Assembly: GCA_902635645.1 (NCBI GenBank)
Contig: CACPON010000007.1
Coordinates: 1-48,232 of the forward strand
From: an uncultured SAR86 cluster bacterium
GTDB lineage: Bacteria > Pseudomonadota > Gammaproteobacteria > Magnimaribacterales > D2472
Length of the DNA: 48,232 bases
Direction: 5' to 3'
Shown: one piece after another, positions 10,672 through 20,692 of the stretch
Numbering within the stretch: position 1 is the first letter of the stretch
How the letters are laid out: every line of letters starts with the position of its first letter
Program-made: the position numbers and the translations under genes
Notes under the pieces: generated by a model
The model's input: the letters and a program-made list of their open reading frames with translations, nothing else
The model's database searches: none
Told to the model about the DNA's origin: nothing

Positions 10672-11609
10672 TATTTGCCTCTTTTTTTGATATAAACAGA
10701 AGATTTTGCCCAATCCTTCTGTTCCTGCGCGGGCATTATACCAACATAATTTCCAGACTCTTTGATATCTTTTGTAATTAAAGTATGTGCTCCAACAGTA
10801 ACATTGTCACATATATTTAAATGCCCAAGTACACCTGACAAACCACCCATTTGGAAGTTCTTACCAATAATAGTTGAGCCTGCAACAGCACAAGAAGCTG
10901 CAATCGCTGAATTTTTTCCTATAACTACATTATGTGCAATGTGTATTTGATTATCTAACTTTACCCCTTCATGTATTTCTGTGTCCAAAATGGCGCCTCT
11001 ATCAATTGTACAATTCGCTCCAATTTCTACATTTTTTTCAATAACCAATTTACCAATTTGCTCAATCTTCACATAGCCCTCTTTGGTTGGTGCATATCCG
11101 AAGCCATCTGATCCTAATACTGTTCCGTTATGAATAATCGAGTTTTCTCCTATTTTTACATCTTGAACAATTGAACAATTAGATTTTATTGCGACATTAT
11201 TACCAATTTCGCAATTTGGACCTATTACAGAATTAGCACCAATTGATACATTTTTTCCTATAATTGAATCATTTGATATAGATGCAGTTGGGTGGATGGA
11301 TGCATTATCAAGTTCAAAATTATGTTTTTTAAATAAAGAGCTTGCTTTTGCGTATGCCAAATAAGGGTCAGAGCTAATTATATAATTCCTATCGTCTTTT
11401 ATTTCAAAAGAGTCATGAACAATGATTGCCTGTGCTTTGGAGGCGCTGGTAAATTTGCTATATTTTGGGTTTGATAAAAAAGAGAGCGAATTGGATGAAG
11501 CAGTCTCTAAGGTTGATAAATTATTGACGATAGCCATGCTATCGCCAACAACTTTAGAATTTGTATGCTTTGCTATTTCAGCTAATGTATATTCTTTATT
11601 TTCAGACAC
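10671..11609 (-). CDS. lpxD: UDP-3-O-(3-hydroxymyristoyl)glucosamine N-acyltransferase
   Basis: Hexapeptide repeats, GSDGFGYAPTKEGYVKIEQIG, DRGAILDTEI, QIHIAHNVVIG. Confidence 0.95.
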   Translation of the reverse strand: MSENKEYTLAEIAKHTNSKVVGDSMAIVNNLSTLETASSNSLSFLSNPKYSKFTSASKAQAIIVHDSFEIKDDRNYIISSDPYLAYAKASSLFKKHNFELDNASIHPTASISNDSIIGKNVSIGANSVIGPNCEIGNNVAIKSNCSIVQDVKIGENSIIHNGTVLGSDGFGYAPTKEGYVKIEQIGKLVIEKNVEIGANCTIDRGAILDTEIHEGVKLDNQIHIAHNVVIGKNSAIAASCAVAGSTIIGKNFQMGGLSGVLGHLNICDNVTVGAHTLITKDIKESGNYVGIMPAQEQKDWAKSSVYIKKRGK

Positions 11610-12145
11610 TACTCGGATTGAGTATTAGCCTCTGAAGCCGCAACATCAAGCATTGATGTAACATCATCAGTTAAATCCATTGCTGGATCACTAAAAAGAA
11701 TAGTTTCGTTCTTCTGTAAAAGTACTTTGATTTGCTTAGCTTGTATTAACTCACCAATAATTTTTTGCATCGCTGCACCATTCTCTGAAAAAACTCTTTG
11801 GGCAGTTTCTTCCTGTGCTTGTTGAATCTTGCCAGCTAGAAACTCAAGATCTTTACCTTTATCTTGAATATCTTTTTGCATTTGTGCAATTTGTTCTTGC
11901 GATAAAGTTTCCAGTTCTTTTTGTAATTTTTCTGCAATGGCTTGTCTTTCAGCTTGAAGCGACTGAGCTTCTTCTAAGTTAGACGCATAATCAGCATCTT
12001 CTTCAAGAGCTTTAAAAGCGTCTGCAGCTGCTTGAGTAGAAAGAACAGCAGTTCTCATATCAATTACAGCCATACCATCAACAGCAAAAGCTGGGATAGA
12101 AAGCATCAAAGCTGCTAATAAATTAAGTTTTAATAGATTTTTCAT
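11609..12145 (-). CDS. skp: OmpH/Skp-like periplasmic chaperone
   Basis: Signal peptide, coiled-coil rich body, position between bamA and lpxD. Confidence 0.88.
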   Translation of the reverse strand: MKNLLKLNLLAALMLSIPAFAVDGMAVIDMRTAVLSTQAAADAFKALEEDADYASNLEEAQSLQAERQAIAEKLQKELETLSQEQIAQMQKDIQDKGKDLEFLAGKIQQAQEETAQRVFSENGAAMQKIIGELIQAKQIKVLLQKNETILFSDPAMDLTDDVTSMLDVAASEANTQSE

Positions 12146-12181
12146 AATTACCCCTTATTGGTGTGTGATATTTTATCTCAA

Positions 12182-14599
12182 TTAGAATACATTGCCTACA
12201 GTGAATTGAAATTCCTTGGTCTCTTCATATTGACCAGCGTTTGTGGGCTTGGATATAGCAAAGCTCATTGGACCAAAGCCAGTTATCCAAGTTATACCAA
12301 CTCCATATGAATATCTTAAGTCATCCACTGAAGGTTTATAACAATTAATTTGATAGTCTTTACAGTTATCAGAAAACACATTTCCAAAATCAAAAAAGAA
12401 AGCTGATCTCATTGATCTTTGATCTTCAATAAAAGGTAATCTAAAAATTAATTGTAGACTTCCTTCAACTTTTACATTACCACCGATTGAAACTCTTTTG
12501 TTATATTCAGAATTTGCGTATGGATTATAATATGGCTGATCTAATTCTCCATCACCATCAGTATCTATCAAATTTGGACATGTGCCTTCTGAATAATTAA
12601 ATTCATAACATGGAGCCTCTGTGCTTCTTGGTCCTAGAGTGTTTGATTCAAATCCTCTTAATGAACGAGGTCCACCTGCATAAAAGTTTTGAAAGAAAGG
12701 TGTCTCATTTGTATCACCAAATGGAGCTAAATAACCTAGCTCAATGTTAAAGCCAAATACAAGATCTTTTGGTAAGGGTTGGTAATATTTTTGTCTAATG
12801 TTAAACCTAGCATAATCAATATCTCCGCCAGGCACAGTAGAAGATAGACTTAAAACAGTTGAAGAGCCATCCGTCGGGAATATACCTCTATTAAGAGTCA
12901 CTCTTTGCCATGATATTTGAGCAGTTAAAGTTTCAAATATATTACCCTCAGCATTAATAAAATCCCAAATCTCTCTAGCTGGCATTGTGCCAATGTCTAT
13001 ATCTGTTTTGTCATAAGTTAATCCAAAATTAATTCTTTGTGTATCAGTGATTGGGTATCCATACTGAACACCAAAACCCATCGAATCACTCAAGTAATTG
13101 GCAACATTAAACTCGCCATAGTCAGTTTTTCTGAAATAAAGATTGTATCCTTGACTGACTCCATCCTTTGTTGCGTATGGGTTTAAATAAGAAAGGTTAT
13201 AGTTTTCTGAATAAATATTCTTGCTAATACCTATTCCTACTGTGTTACCAGAACCAAAAAAATTCTGCTCCTGAAGATTAAACCCCAGCATTAAACCAAA
13301 ATCACTATAGCCAATATTACCTCCAACAGAACCAGTTGTTTCTTCTTCAACTGAATACATAACATCGATCTGATCGTCTGTATTTGGTACAGGAATCGTT
13401 TCAACTTCAACTTCCTTGAAATAACCCAACCTTTCTAGCCTAACTTTTCCAGCTTCAATACTATTGTTTGAAGACCAAGCTCCCTCAAACTGTCTCATCT
13501 CTCTTCTTAAAACGTGATCTTGAGTAATATTATTACCAGTAAATAAAATTTTTCTTGTGTAAGTTCTTTTTCCAGGAACTACAGTAAATATTATCTTAAC
13601 TTCATTAGTAGCATCATCTATTTCAGGATCTCCACTTACCTCGGCAAAAGCGAAGCCCCTATTGCCTAATACATTGGTAAAAAACTCTTCTATAGATGTT
13701 ATTTGAGCCTGGGAATATGTAAGCCCTTTTAATGAATCAATGATTGAAGAATAAACCTCTTCTTCAATTGGGACATCGCCAACCACCTCTGCCTCAGAGA
13801 TTGAGTACTTTTTGCCTTCAAAAACATTAAAGTTAATAAATATACTTTTCATATCTCTTGAAAGACTTATTTGAGAAGATTCTATTGAAAACTTTAGATA
13901 TCCCCTGTCTTTATAAAAAGATTCTAATGTTTCAATATCTCCTTTTAGTTTTTCTCTTGAATAAGCATTGTCGTTATTTAAAAATGAAAAAAATGACCCT
14001 TCTGATAATTCAAAACCTTTCAACAGCTCTTCATTATCAAACACTTCATTACCAATAATATTAATTTTCTCTATTTTTGCGCTCTTTCCTTCATCAACTG
14101 TGATATTAATATCAATTCTATTTCTAGGTTTTTTAACTTCATCTATCTCAACCCCAGCACCATATCTTCCATTAGATGCATATGAGCGAACTAACTCAGA
14201 TTTTACTTTTTCTAAAGTTGATCTTTTATAAACTTCTCCCTCTTTGATGCCCACTCCATCCAAGCTTTCAATTAATTGTTCTGTCTTAAGCGCTTTATTA
14301 CCTGAAATATCAATTGCTGATATTGATGGCCTTTCAACAACACTAATAATCAAAGTATTTCCATCTTTTGCTATTTGAATATCATCAAACTGTTCTGTAG
14401 AAAAAAGAGACCTTGTTATATCTGATGATTTTCTTAAATCAATCTTGTCTCCAACACTAATAGGAATAACATTAAATATGCTTCCGGTTGATACCCTTTG
14501 AAGACCAATTATTCTAATATCGCTAACTAAAAACTCATCAAAAGCATTAAGACTTGAAATGAACAAAAAGCTTAAAAAATATAATTTATGAATTTTCAA
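12182..14599 (-). CDS. bamA: Outer membrane protein assembly factor BamA
   Basis: 805 aa with POTRA repeats and C-terminal barrel; FYAGGPRSLRGFESNTLGP motif; ends in F. Confidence 0.95.
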   Translation of the reverse strand: MKIHKLYFLSFLFISSLNAFDEFLVSDIRIIGLQRVSTGSIFNVIPISVGDKIDLRKSSDITRSLFSTEQFDDIQIAKDGNTLIISVVERPSISAIDISGNKALKTEQLIESLDGVGIKEGEVYKRSTLEKVKSELVRSYASNGRYGAGVEIDEVKKPRNRIDINITVDEGKSAKIEKINIIGNEVFDNEELLKGFELSEGSFFSFLNNDNAYSREKLKGDIETLESFYKDRGYLKFSIESSQISLSRDMKSIFINFNVFEGKKYSISEAEVVGDVPIEEEVYSSIIDSLKGLTYSQAQITSIEEFFTNVLGNRGFAFAEVSGDPEIDDATNEVKIIFTVVPGKRTYTRKILFTGNNITQDHVLRREMRQFEGAWSSNNSIEAGKVRLERLGYFKEVEVETIPVPNTDDQIDVMYSVEEETTGSVGGNIGYSDFGLMLGFNLQEQNFFGSGNTVGIGISKNIYSENYNLSYLNPYATKDGVSQGYNLYFRKTDYGEFNVANYLSDSMGFGVQYGYPITDTQRINFGLTYDKTDIDIGTMPAREIWDFINAEGNIFETLTAQISWQRVTLNRGIFPTDGSSTVLSLSSTVPGGDIDYARFNIRQKYYQPLPKDLVFGFNIELGYLAPFGDTNETPFFQNFYAGGPRSLRGFESNTLGPRSTEAPCYEFNYSEGTCPNLIDTDGDGELDQPYYNPYANSEYNKRVSIGGNVKVEGSLQLIFRLPFIEDQRSMRSAFFFDFGNVFSDNCKDYQINCYKPSVDDLRYSYGVGITWITGFGPMSFAISKPTNAGQYEETKEFQFTVGNVF

Positions 14600-14610
14600 T
14601 TGCTTTAAAC

Positions 14611-15972
14611 CTATAAAAAACGGGCAACATCATTAAATATTGCAAAAATCATTAATGCTCCAACCATTAACGCTCCACCTGTATATATAAAGTTTTCTGT
14701 TTTTTCAGTTAAAGGCTTGCCTCTTAATGCCTCTATTCCCAGAAGTGTAAGTTGACCCCCATCTAAAACTGGAATAGGTAAGAGATTTAAAACCCCTAAA
14801 CTTATACTTAATAATGCCATTAAGTACATAAATGGAAGGAAACCTGCTTGAGCTGTATTGCCAGCCATCTGAGCAATACCAATTGGGCCACTAAGATTTT
14901 CTGTACCCATATTACCAGTGATCATTTTGCCAATAAACTGAAGTGTTTTGACACTTAGGTTGTATGTCTCATATACACCTTTAGACAGAGACTGATAGAA
15001 GGAACGACTTGTTCCAAAAGAGACTCCAATAATACCAATCTGGTTTCCATCAATATCTTCAGATGAACCTACTCTGACAGGAAATTGAAGCAAATCGCCA
15101 TCTCTATAAACATCTATTAATACATTTTGATTTGGAACAGAAGATATTGCATTTCTAATATCACTTGCGTAACTTATCTTTGTATTTCCAATTTTAGCAA
15201 TCACATCATTTGCTTTTAAATTCGATTTATCAGCGGGGCCATTTTTTATAATCGAACCAATTACAGGTTTCATTTTATATTCAACCTCAACTCCTAAATC
15301 ATTTAATGGGTTTGCTTGTGATTCTGCGGTTGGTAAAAAATCATCAACTAAAATACCAACATTTATAAAATCGTCTATGTCTGATCTTTTTAATGTTAAG
15401 TTAATTGTTCCGGTATAACCAGCATAAGATAGAAGTTCTAAGTTAATGTCCTTAGAATCTAAAATTATAGTTGAGTTAATGGCTACTATTTGATCACCAG
15501 GTAGAATAAATTCATTGGGAGAATTCATATTTACTGAGTTTTCTACACCTTTAATAACTGCTGTGGTTTGAGGATCTGGTGTATTTAAAAAAATCAAAGA
15601 AAAAATAAAAATTGATAATAAGAAGTTTGCAAGTGGTCCTGCAAACATAATTAGAGCTCTTTGCCATTTAGGCTTAGAGTCAAAGGTATTCTTAATCTGC
15701 TCTTCGGTTAATTGTTCTTTTACTTCCGGCTCATGTTCTATTAATTTATTTGTAATCATGGAAACATAGCCACCAAGCGGAAGCGCAGATATTGCAAACT
15801 CTGTTCCATATTTGTCCAATCTTTTATATATAACTGGCCCCATTCCTATGGAAAACCTTTGAACATGAACTTTAAAAATTCTAGCAAAAATAAAGTGACC
15901 ATATTCATGAATAGTAACCAATACTCCGAGGAGTGCTATAAATGATCCAATATATATAAGTGTTGTTGTCAT
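14611..15972 (-). CDS. rseP: RIP metalloprotease RseP
   Basis: HEYGHF zinc motif, PDZ domains, LNLLPIPVLDGGQL. Confidence 0.95.
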   Translation of the reverse strand: MTTTLIYIGSFIALLGVLVTIHEYGHFIFARIFKVHVQRFSIGMGPVIYKRLDKYGTEFAISALPLGGYVSMITNKLIEHEPEVKEQLTEEQIKNTFDSKPKWQRALIMFAGPLANFLLSIFIFSLIFLNTPDPQTTAVIKGVENSVNMNSPNEFILPGDQIVAINSTIILDSKDINLELLSYAGYTGTINLTLKRSDIDDFINVGILVDDFLPTAESQANPLNDLGVEVEYKMKPVIGSIIKNGPADKSNLKANDVIAKIGNTKISYASDIRNAISSVPNQNVLIDVYRDGDLLQFPVRVGSSEDIDGNQIGIIGVSFGTSRSFYQSLSKGVYETYNLSVKTLQFIGKMITGNMGTENLSGPIGIAQMAGNTAQAGFLPFMYLMALLSISLGVLNLLPIPVLDGGQLTLLGIEALRGKPLTEKTENFIYTGGALMVGALMIFAIFNDVARFL

Positions 15973-15975
15973 AAT

Positions 15976-17139
15976 TTAAGAGATGGATTTTACCACCTTC
16001 TTGGCCTCTATGCGTGTTTGATTGTCGGTTTCATAAACAGTATTTATATCTATATTTTTAGACATTGGAATAGCATCAAAAGTTCTATAAATCACCTCAT
16101 ATATTTTATCGAAGGTTATCTGCTCTTCTAAAAAACTCTGCACTGCAATTTCATTAGCAGCATTAAAAATTGCTCCTGATGAGCCTCCTAAATTGCATAT
16201 ATCTCTGGCAATATTAACCAATTCTGATCTGTCTTCAGGAATGTCTTGAAATGTTAGTTTTAGCGACGAAAAATCTATTTCAGAAAAATTTAGACTTAAA
16301 CGTTTGTCGTGAAGAGATAAAGCATGTGCTATTGGAACTCTCATATCTGGATTACTCATCTGACATATACTTGAGCCATCTGTGTATGTAACTATAGAGT
16401 GTATAATGCTTTGTGGATGAACAACTAGATCAAAAAAATCTTCATTTAGATTAAATAAGTATTTTGCTTCAATTAATTCAAGACACTTGTTAACAAGTGA
16501 AGCAGAATCAATTGTTATTTTTGCACCCATTTCCCAGTTTGGATGATTTAGCGCCTCCTTTTTTGTAACCTTTGAGAGTTGAGAAATCTTTTTATTTAGG
16601 AAAGGTCCCCCAGAAGCAGTAATTATAATTTTTGATACATCTTCTGTGTTTTTATCCGAATCCAAACATTGAAAAATAGCGTTATGTTCGCTATCAATAG
16701 GTATTATCTGAGTACTATGCTCATTAGCCAAAGGAAGGACAATATCTCCTGCAACTACAATACTTTCTTTATTAGCTAGCAAAATTGTTTTTCCAGTTTT
16801 TGCTGCCATTATCGTGCTTTCAAGACCAGCAAAGCCTGAAACTGCAGATACTATGATGTCTACGTCATTTTTATTAAGCAATTCCTCTAGTTCAGCTTTA
16901 TCTCTTAGAATATTTAATTCATAATTATCTTTAAATGTATGCTTAAGAGATATATGGCTTTCATCAGATTCTGAATATACATTTTTTAATTTAAACTCAT
17001 TAATAATATCTTTTGCTTTAGATATATTTGAGTTAAACGTTATCCCTAAAAGGTTTAATTTATTTTTATTTTGTTTAATTACGCTAAGTACGCTATCTCC
17101 AATACTGCCAGTAGCACCCAATACAATAATATTTTTCAT
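15976..17139 (-). CDS. dxr: 1-deoxy-D-xylulose-5-phosphate reductoisomerase
   Basis: LGATGSIGDSVLSVI, LANKESIVVAG, IDSEHNAIFQCL, TASGGPFL. Confidence 0.96.
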   Translation of the reverse strand: MKNIIVLGATGSIGDSVLSVIKQNKNKLNLLGITFNSNISKAKDIINEFKLKNVYSESDESHISLKHTFKDNYELNILRDKAELEELLNKNDVDIIVSAVSGFAGLESTIMAAKTGKTILLANKESIVVAGDIVLPLANEHSTQIIPIDSEHNAIFQCLDSDKNTEDVSKIIITASGGPFLNKKISQLSKVTKKEALNHPNWEMGAKITIDSASLVNKCLELIEAKYLFNLNEDFFDLVVHPQSIIHSIVTYTDGSSICQMSNPDMRVPIAHALSLHDKRLSLNFSEIDFSSLKLTFQDIPEDRSELVNIARDICNLGGSSGAIFNAANEIAVQSFLEEQITFDKIYEVIYRTFDAIPMSKNIDINTVYETDNQTRIEAKKVVKSIS

Positions 17140-17837
17140 AAGATAACAATCAAAATAAAAAATAACAGAGTTATAGGTGTTGCTAATAAATGAGAGTCTA
17201 TTCTGTCTAGGACTCCACCGTGTCCAGGAAGAATATTGCCAGTATCTTTTATTGATTTATCTCTCTTAAGAAAACTTATAAGAAGATCTCCATAAAAAGC
17301 TAATATTCCACCAAAAAAACATATTAAAACAGACCAATAACTAATATTAAGTGAATAACTTATCACAAAGCCAAACAGCATACTCCCAATCAACCCCCCT
17401 ATTAGCCCCTCTAAAGTTTTATTTGGACTTATATTTGGAGAAATATGAATTTTTCCAAAGTTCGATCCAACAAAATAAGCACAAATATCAAAAAGAGCTG
17501 TGTTGACTATTATTATAAGAATAATTTGGTAAACGGAGACTGTGCTTAGCTCATGTAAATCATAAAACTCTTTTAAAGCAAAAGAAGGTTCAGACAAAAG
17601 TCCAACCAATAGACAAATTGAAAGCCAAAAATATATAAAAATTAAATTAAAACCCCATACAATTGGTCGTATGAAACTATTTTTAATCCACTCATAAAAT
17701 CCTGCTATTGAAAAAATTGAAATTACAGATAAAAAAATCCAATAGTTTTCTACAATTATTATAAAGATTAAAGGCAAGGCAATTGCTAGCCCTGTAATAG
17801 TTCGTCTTAATAAATTTGAATTATATTCTTTTACCAA
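17136..17837 (-). CDS. cdsA: Phosphatidate cytidylyltransferase
   Basis: SPNKTLEGLIGG, GDLLISFLKRDKSIKDTGNILPGHGGVLDRIDS signature. Confidence 0.94.
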   Translation of the reverse strand: MVKEYNSNLLRRTITGLAIALPLIFIIIVENYWIFLSVISIFSIAGFYEWIKNSFIRPIVWGFNLIFIYFWLSICLLVGLLSEPSFALKEFYDLHELSTVSVYQIILIIIVNTALFDICAYFVGSNFGKIHISPNISPNKTLEGLIGGLIGSMLFGFVISYSLNISYWSVLICFFGGILAFYGDLLISFLKRDKSIKDTGNILPGHGGVLDRIDSHLLATPITLLFFILIVIL

Positions 17838-18549
17838 ATCTTCTACTCACTGTCTTAAAACTATCTAAGCATTCTATAAAATCTTCTTTTGTAAAATCTG
17901 GCCAGTATTTATTTACAAATGATATTTCAGTATAGGCTATTTGATATAGTAAAAAATTACTTATTCTTTTATCTCCGCCAGTTCTAATTAATAAATCTAC
18001 ATCTGCAACAGGAGAGGATGAAAACTCAGAAATCATTTTCTCATTTATTTGCTCTAATGTTATTAGGCCATCTTTTACTTTTGATGAAATTTTTTTGGTC
18101 AAGTTAACTATGTCCTGTCTACCTCCATACCCAAGAGCAACATTTAAATTCAGCACTGGTTCATATTCGTTAGTTGCAGTTTCTGCTTCATCAATCTTAG
18201 ATAAAATTTTTGAACCAAAATCTTCAATTTCACCAAAAAACTTAAGTTTAACTTTTTGCTTCTTTAAATCTGGCACTTGTTCATTAATAGCCTTTACCAC
18301 AAGTTTCTTTATTGCATCTATTTCAGGCTTTGGTCTTGACCAATTTTCAGAACTAAAGGCATATAAGGTTAATGATGATATATTTTGTTTAACTGATTCT
18401 TCTACTATATCTCTGACAATTTCAACACCTTTGCTGTGTCCTTTGCTTATATTTAGAGAGTTTGATATAGCCCATCTACCATTACCGTCCATAATAATAG
18501 CAATATGTTTGGCGATGTTTTTCTGCTTATCTTTTGATGAGTTAGCCAT
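17821..18549 (-). CDS. uppS: Isoprenyl (undecaprenyl) diphosphate synthase
   Basis: IAIIMDGNGRWA, SSENWSRP, DLLIRTGGDKRISNFLLYQIAYTEI. Confidence 0.95.
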   Translation of the reverse strand: MANSSKDKQKNIAKHIAIIMDGNGRWAISNSLNISKGHSKGVEIVRDIVEESVKQNISSLTLYAFSSENWSRPKPEIDAIKKLVVKAINEQVPDLKKQKVKLKFFGEIEDFGSKILSKIDEAETATNEYEPVLNLNVALGYGGRQDIVNLTKKISSKVKDGLITLEQINEKMISEFSSSPVADVDLLIRTGGDKRISNFLLYQIAYTEISFVNKYWPDFTKEDFIECLDSFKTVSRRFGKRI

Positions 18550-18559
18550 GAGGCTTATT

Positions 18560-19114
18560 TTAAATTTCTAAAAGGTCAGATTCTTTTGCTTTTAATTCTG
18601 AATCAACAAGCCCGATATATTTATCCGTTTCTTTTTGTATTAAATCTTCAATTCTTCTTAAATCGTCTTCTGATATTTCTCCTGAGGACTGTAGCTCTTT
18701 ACTTGCTTGATTCGCATCTCTTCTGATATTTCTTATAGATACTCTAGAATTTTCAGCCTCAGCTCTGGCCTGTTTGATGTAATCTTGTCTAGTTTCTTCA
18801 GTTAATGCAGGCATTGTAATTCTAATTAAATCAGATGACGTACTTGGATTTAATCCCAAATTTGAATTGGATATTGCTTTTTCTATTTCAGGTATGAGGC
18901 TTTTATCCCAAGGTGAAATGACTAAAGATCTCCCATCTTCAACGCTTATGCTTGCAGTCTGATTTAAGACTGTCAAATTGCCATAATAGTCAACTTTGAT
19001 ATCATCTAAAATAGCAGGATTTGCCCTTCCAGTTCTAATCTTATTAAATGCCTGGCCTAAGGATGCAATAGATTTGTCCATTCTTGAGGTTGCATTGTTT
19101 AATATTTCATTCAT
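18560..19114 (-). CDS. frr: Ribosome recycling factor
   Basis: RTGRANPAILDDIKVDYYG, EETRQDYIKQARAEAE. Confidence 0.97.
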   Translation of the reverse strand: MNEILNNATSRMDKSIASLGQAFNKIRTGRANPAILDDIKVDYYGNLTVLNQTASISVEDGRSLVISPWDKSLIPEIEKAISNSNLGLNPSTSSDLIRITMPALTEETRQDYIKQARAEAENSRVSIRNIRRDANQASKELQSSGEISEDDLRRIEDLIQKETDKYIGLVDSELKAKESDLLEI

Positions 19115-19115
19115 T

Positions 19116-19829
19116 TTATGATATTAACGTACCTATTTTTTCACCGCAAATAATATCTTTTAATGCATTTTGAGTATTTACATTAAAAACTGTTATAGGA
19201 AGATTGTGGTCTCTAGCTAAGGTTAGTGCTGTAGCATCCATTACTTTTAAATTTTTTGTAATTGCATCATTAAAAGATAGTTCTGGAAAAAATTCTGCAT
19301 TTTCATTAATCTCAGGATCTGAATCATAAACTCCATCAACTCGTGTAGCTTTTAACATTAAATTTGATTGAGTTTCTATTGCTCTGAGGCATCCGGCGGT
19401 ATCAGTCGTAAAAAATGGGTTACCGGTTCCTGCTGTAAAGATTACAACATATCCATCATCTAATAGTTGAATTGCAAGCCTTCTGTCGTAATGTTCAACT
19501 ATTCCTGACATTGAAATAGCAGACATTACCCTAGTCTTAATACCAGCTCTTTCCAGGGCATCTCTAAATGCAATTCCATTCATTACAGTAGCCAGCATAC
19601 CCATATGGTCGCCTGCAACTCTATCCATTCCTGCTTTATTTAGCTTCTCACCTCTAAAAAGATTACCGCCACCTATGACAATTCCTATTTGGGCACCTAA
19701 TTCTTTGCATGACGCAACTGAAGATGCCATTTGATCTAGAATTTTAGGATCTATACCATGTTCATCATCACCGGCAACAGACTCTCCACTAAATTTAACG
19801 AGAATACGCTGGTGTTTTAGATTTGACAT
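19116..19829 (-). CDS. pyrH: UMP kinase
   Basis: KFSGESVAGDDEHGID, VIGGGNLFRG, GTGNPFFTTDTA. Confidence 0.97.
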   Translation of the reverse strand: MSNLKHQRILVKFSGESVAGDDEHGIDPKILDQMASSVASCKELGAQIGIVIGGGNLFRGEKLNKAGMDRVAGDHMGMLATVMNGIAFRDALERAGIKTRVMSAISMSGIVEHYDRRLAIQLLDDGYVVIFTAGTGNPFFTTDTAGCLRAIETQSNLMLKATRVDGVYDSDPEINENAEFFPELSFNDAITKNLKVMDATALTLARDHNLPITVFNVNTQNALKDIICGEKIGTLIS

Positions 19830-19833
19830 AAAT

Positions 19834-20691
19834 TTATTTTAACTGCTCAGCAACCTCATCAGCAAAGTTTTTAGTTTCAACCTCAATGCCTTCACCGACT
19901 TTTAATCTTGTATAAGATTCAATTTTTGCATTATTTGAATCTAAAAGATTTTGAATTGTAACTTCAGGATCTTTGACAAAATTTTGTGATAATAAAGAAA
20001 CCTCAGAAAGAAATCTTTTTAGCTTACCTTCTATCATTTTTTCCATAATCTCTTGAGGTTTTCCTGATTCTTCAGCTTGAACCATGTAAATTGCCTTTTC
20101 TCTTTCAAGAATTTCTGGATCAATATCAGCCTCTGATAAACATAAGGGATTGAATGCAGCAACATGCATTGCAATATCTTTTGCTAAAGTTTCATCGCCA
20201 CCAGAAATTACCACAATAGAACCAAGCTTTGAGTCTGAGTGGACATAAGAGCTAGTATTCATTTCGGAGCTATATTCAACTGTCTCCAGTCTTCTTAATT
20301 GGATGTTTTCTCCAATTGTTTGAACAAGTGCTTTTCTTTTATCTTCAACCTCAGATGCTTGAATATCAGCAATATCGGTTAATTTATTTTCTGAAATAAA
20401 TTTCTGTACATCATCAGCAAACTTAATGAAGTTTTCATCCTTTGCTGCAAAATCTGTTTCTGAATTAATTTCAATTAATGTTGAGTAGTCATCACCAACA
20501 TGAACTCTCAGCACTCCATCAGCAGCAACTCTGGCCGCTTTCTTCTCTGCTTTTAACGCGCTATTTGATCTGAGCAAATCAAGAGCCTTTTCAATATCTC
20601 CACTGCATTCAACAAGTGCTTTTTTGCACTCCATCATTGCAACACCTGTCATGTCTCTTAATTCTTTTACTTGAGATGCCTTAATTTCCAT
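19834..20691 (-). CDS. tsf: Elongation factor Ts
   Basis: MEIKASQVKELRDMTGVAMMECKKAL; start at this Met with GAGGAAG SD; ORF-track extension overlaps rpsB. Confidence 0.97.
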   Translation of the reverse strand: MEIKASQVKELRDMTGVAMMECKKALVECSGDIEKALDLLRSNSALKAEKKAARVAADGVLRVHVGDDYSTLIEINSETDFAAKDENFIKFADDVQKFISENKLTDIADIQASEVEDKRKALVQTIGENIQLRRLETVEYSSEMNTSSYVHSDSKLGSIVVISGGDETLAKDIAMHVAAFNPLCLSEADIDPEILEREKAIYMVQAEESGKPQEIMEKMIEGKLKRFLSEVSLLSQNFVKDPEVTIQNLLDSNNAKIESYTRLKVGEGIEVETKNFADEVAEQLK

Positions 20692-20692
20692 T

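Noticed and set aside
18095-18571. 158-aa plus-strand ORF antisense to uppS/frr region
   Set aside because: Lies opposite well-supported coding sequence; low-complexity Ser/Phe/Leu composition typical of antisense translation of AT-rich genes.
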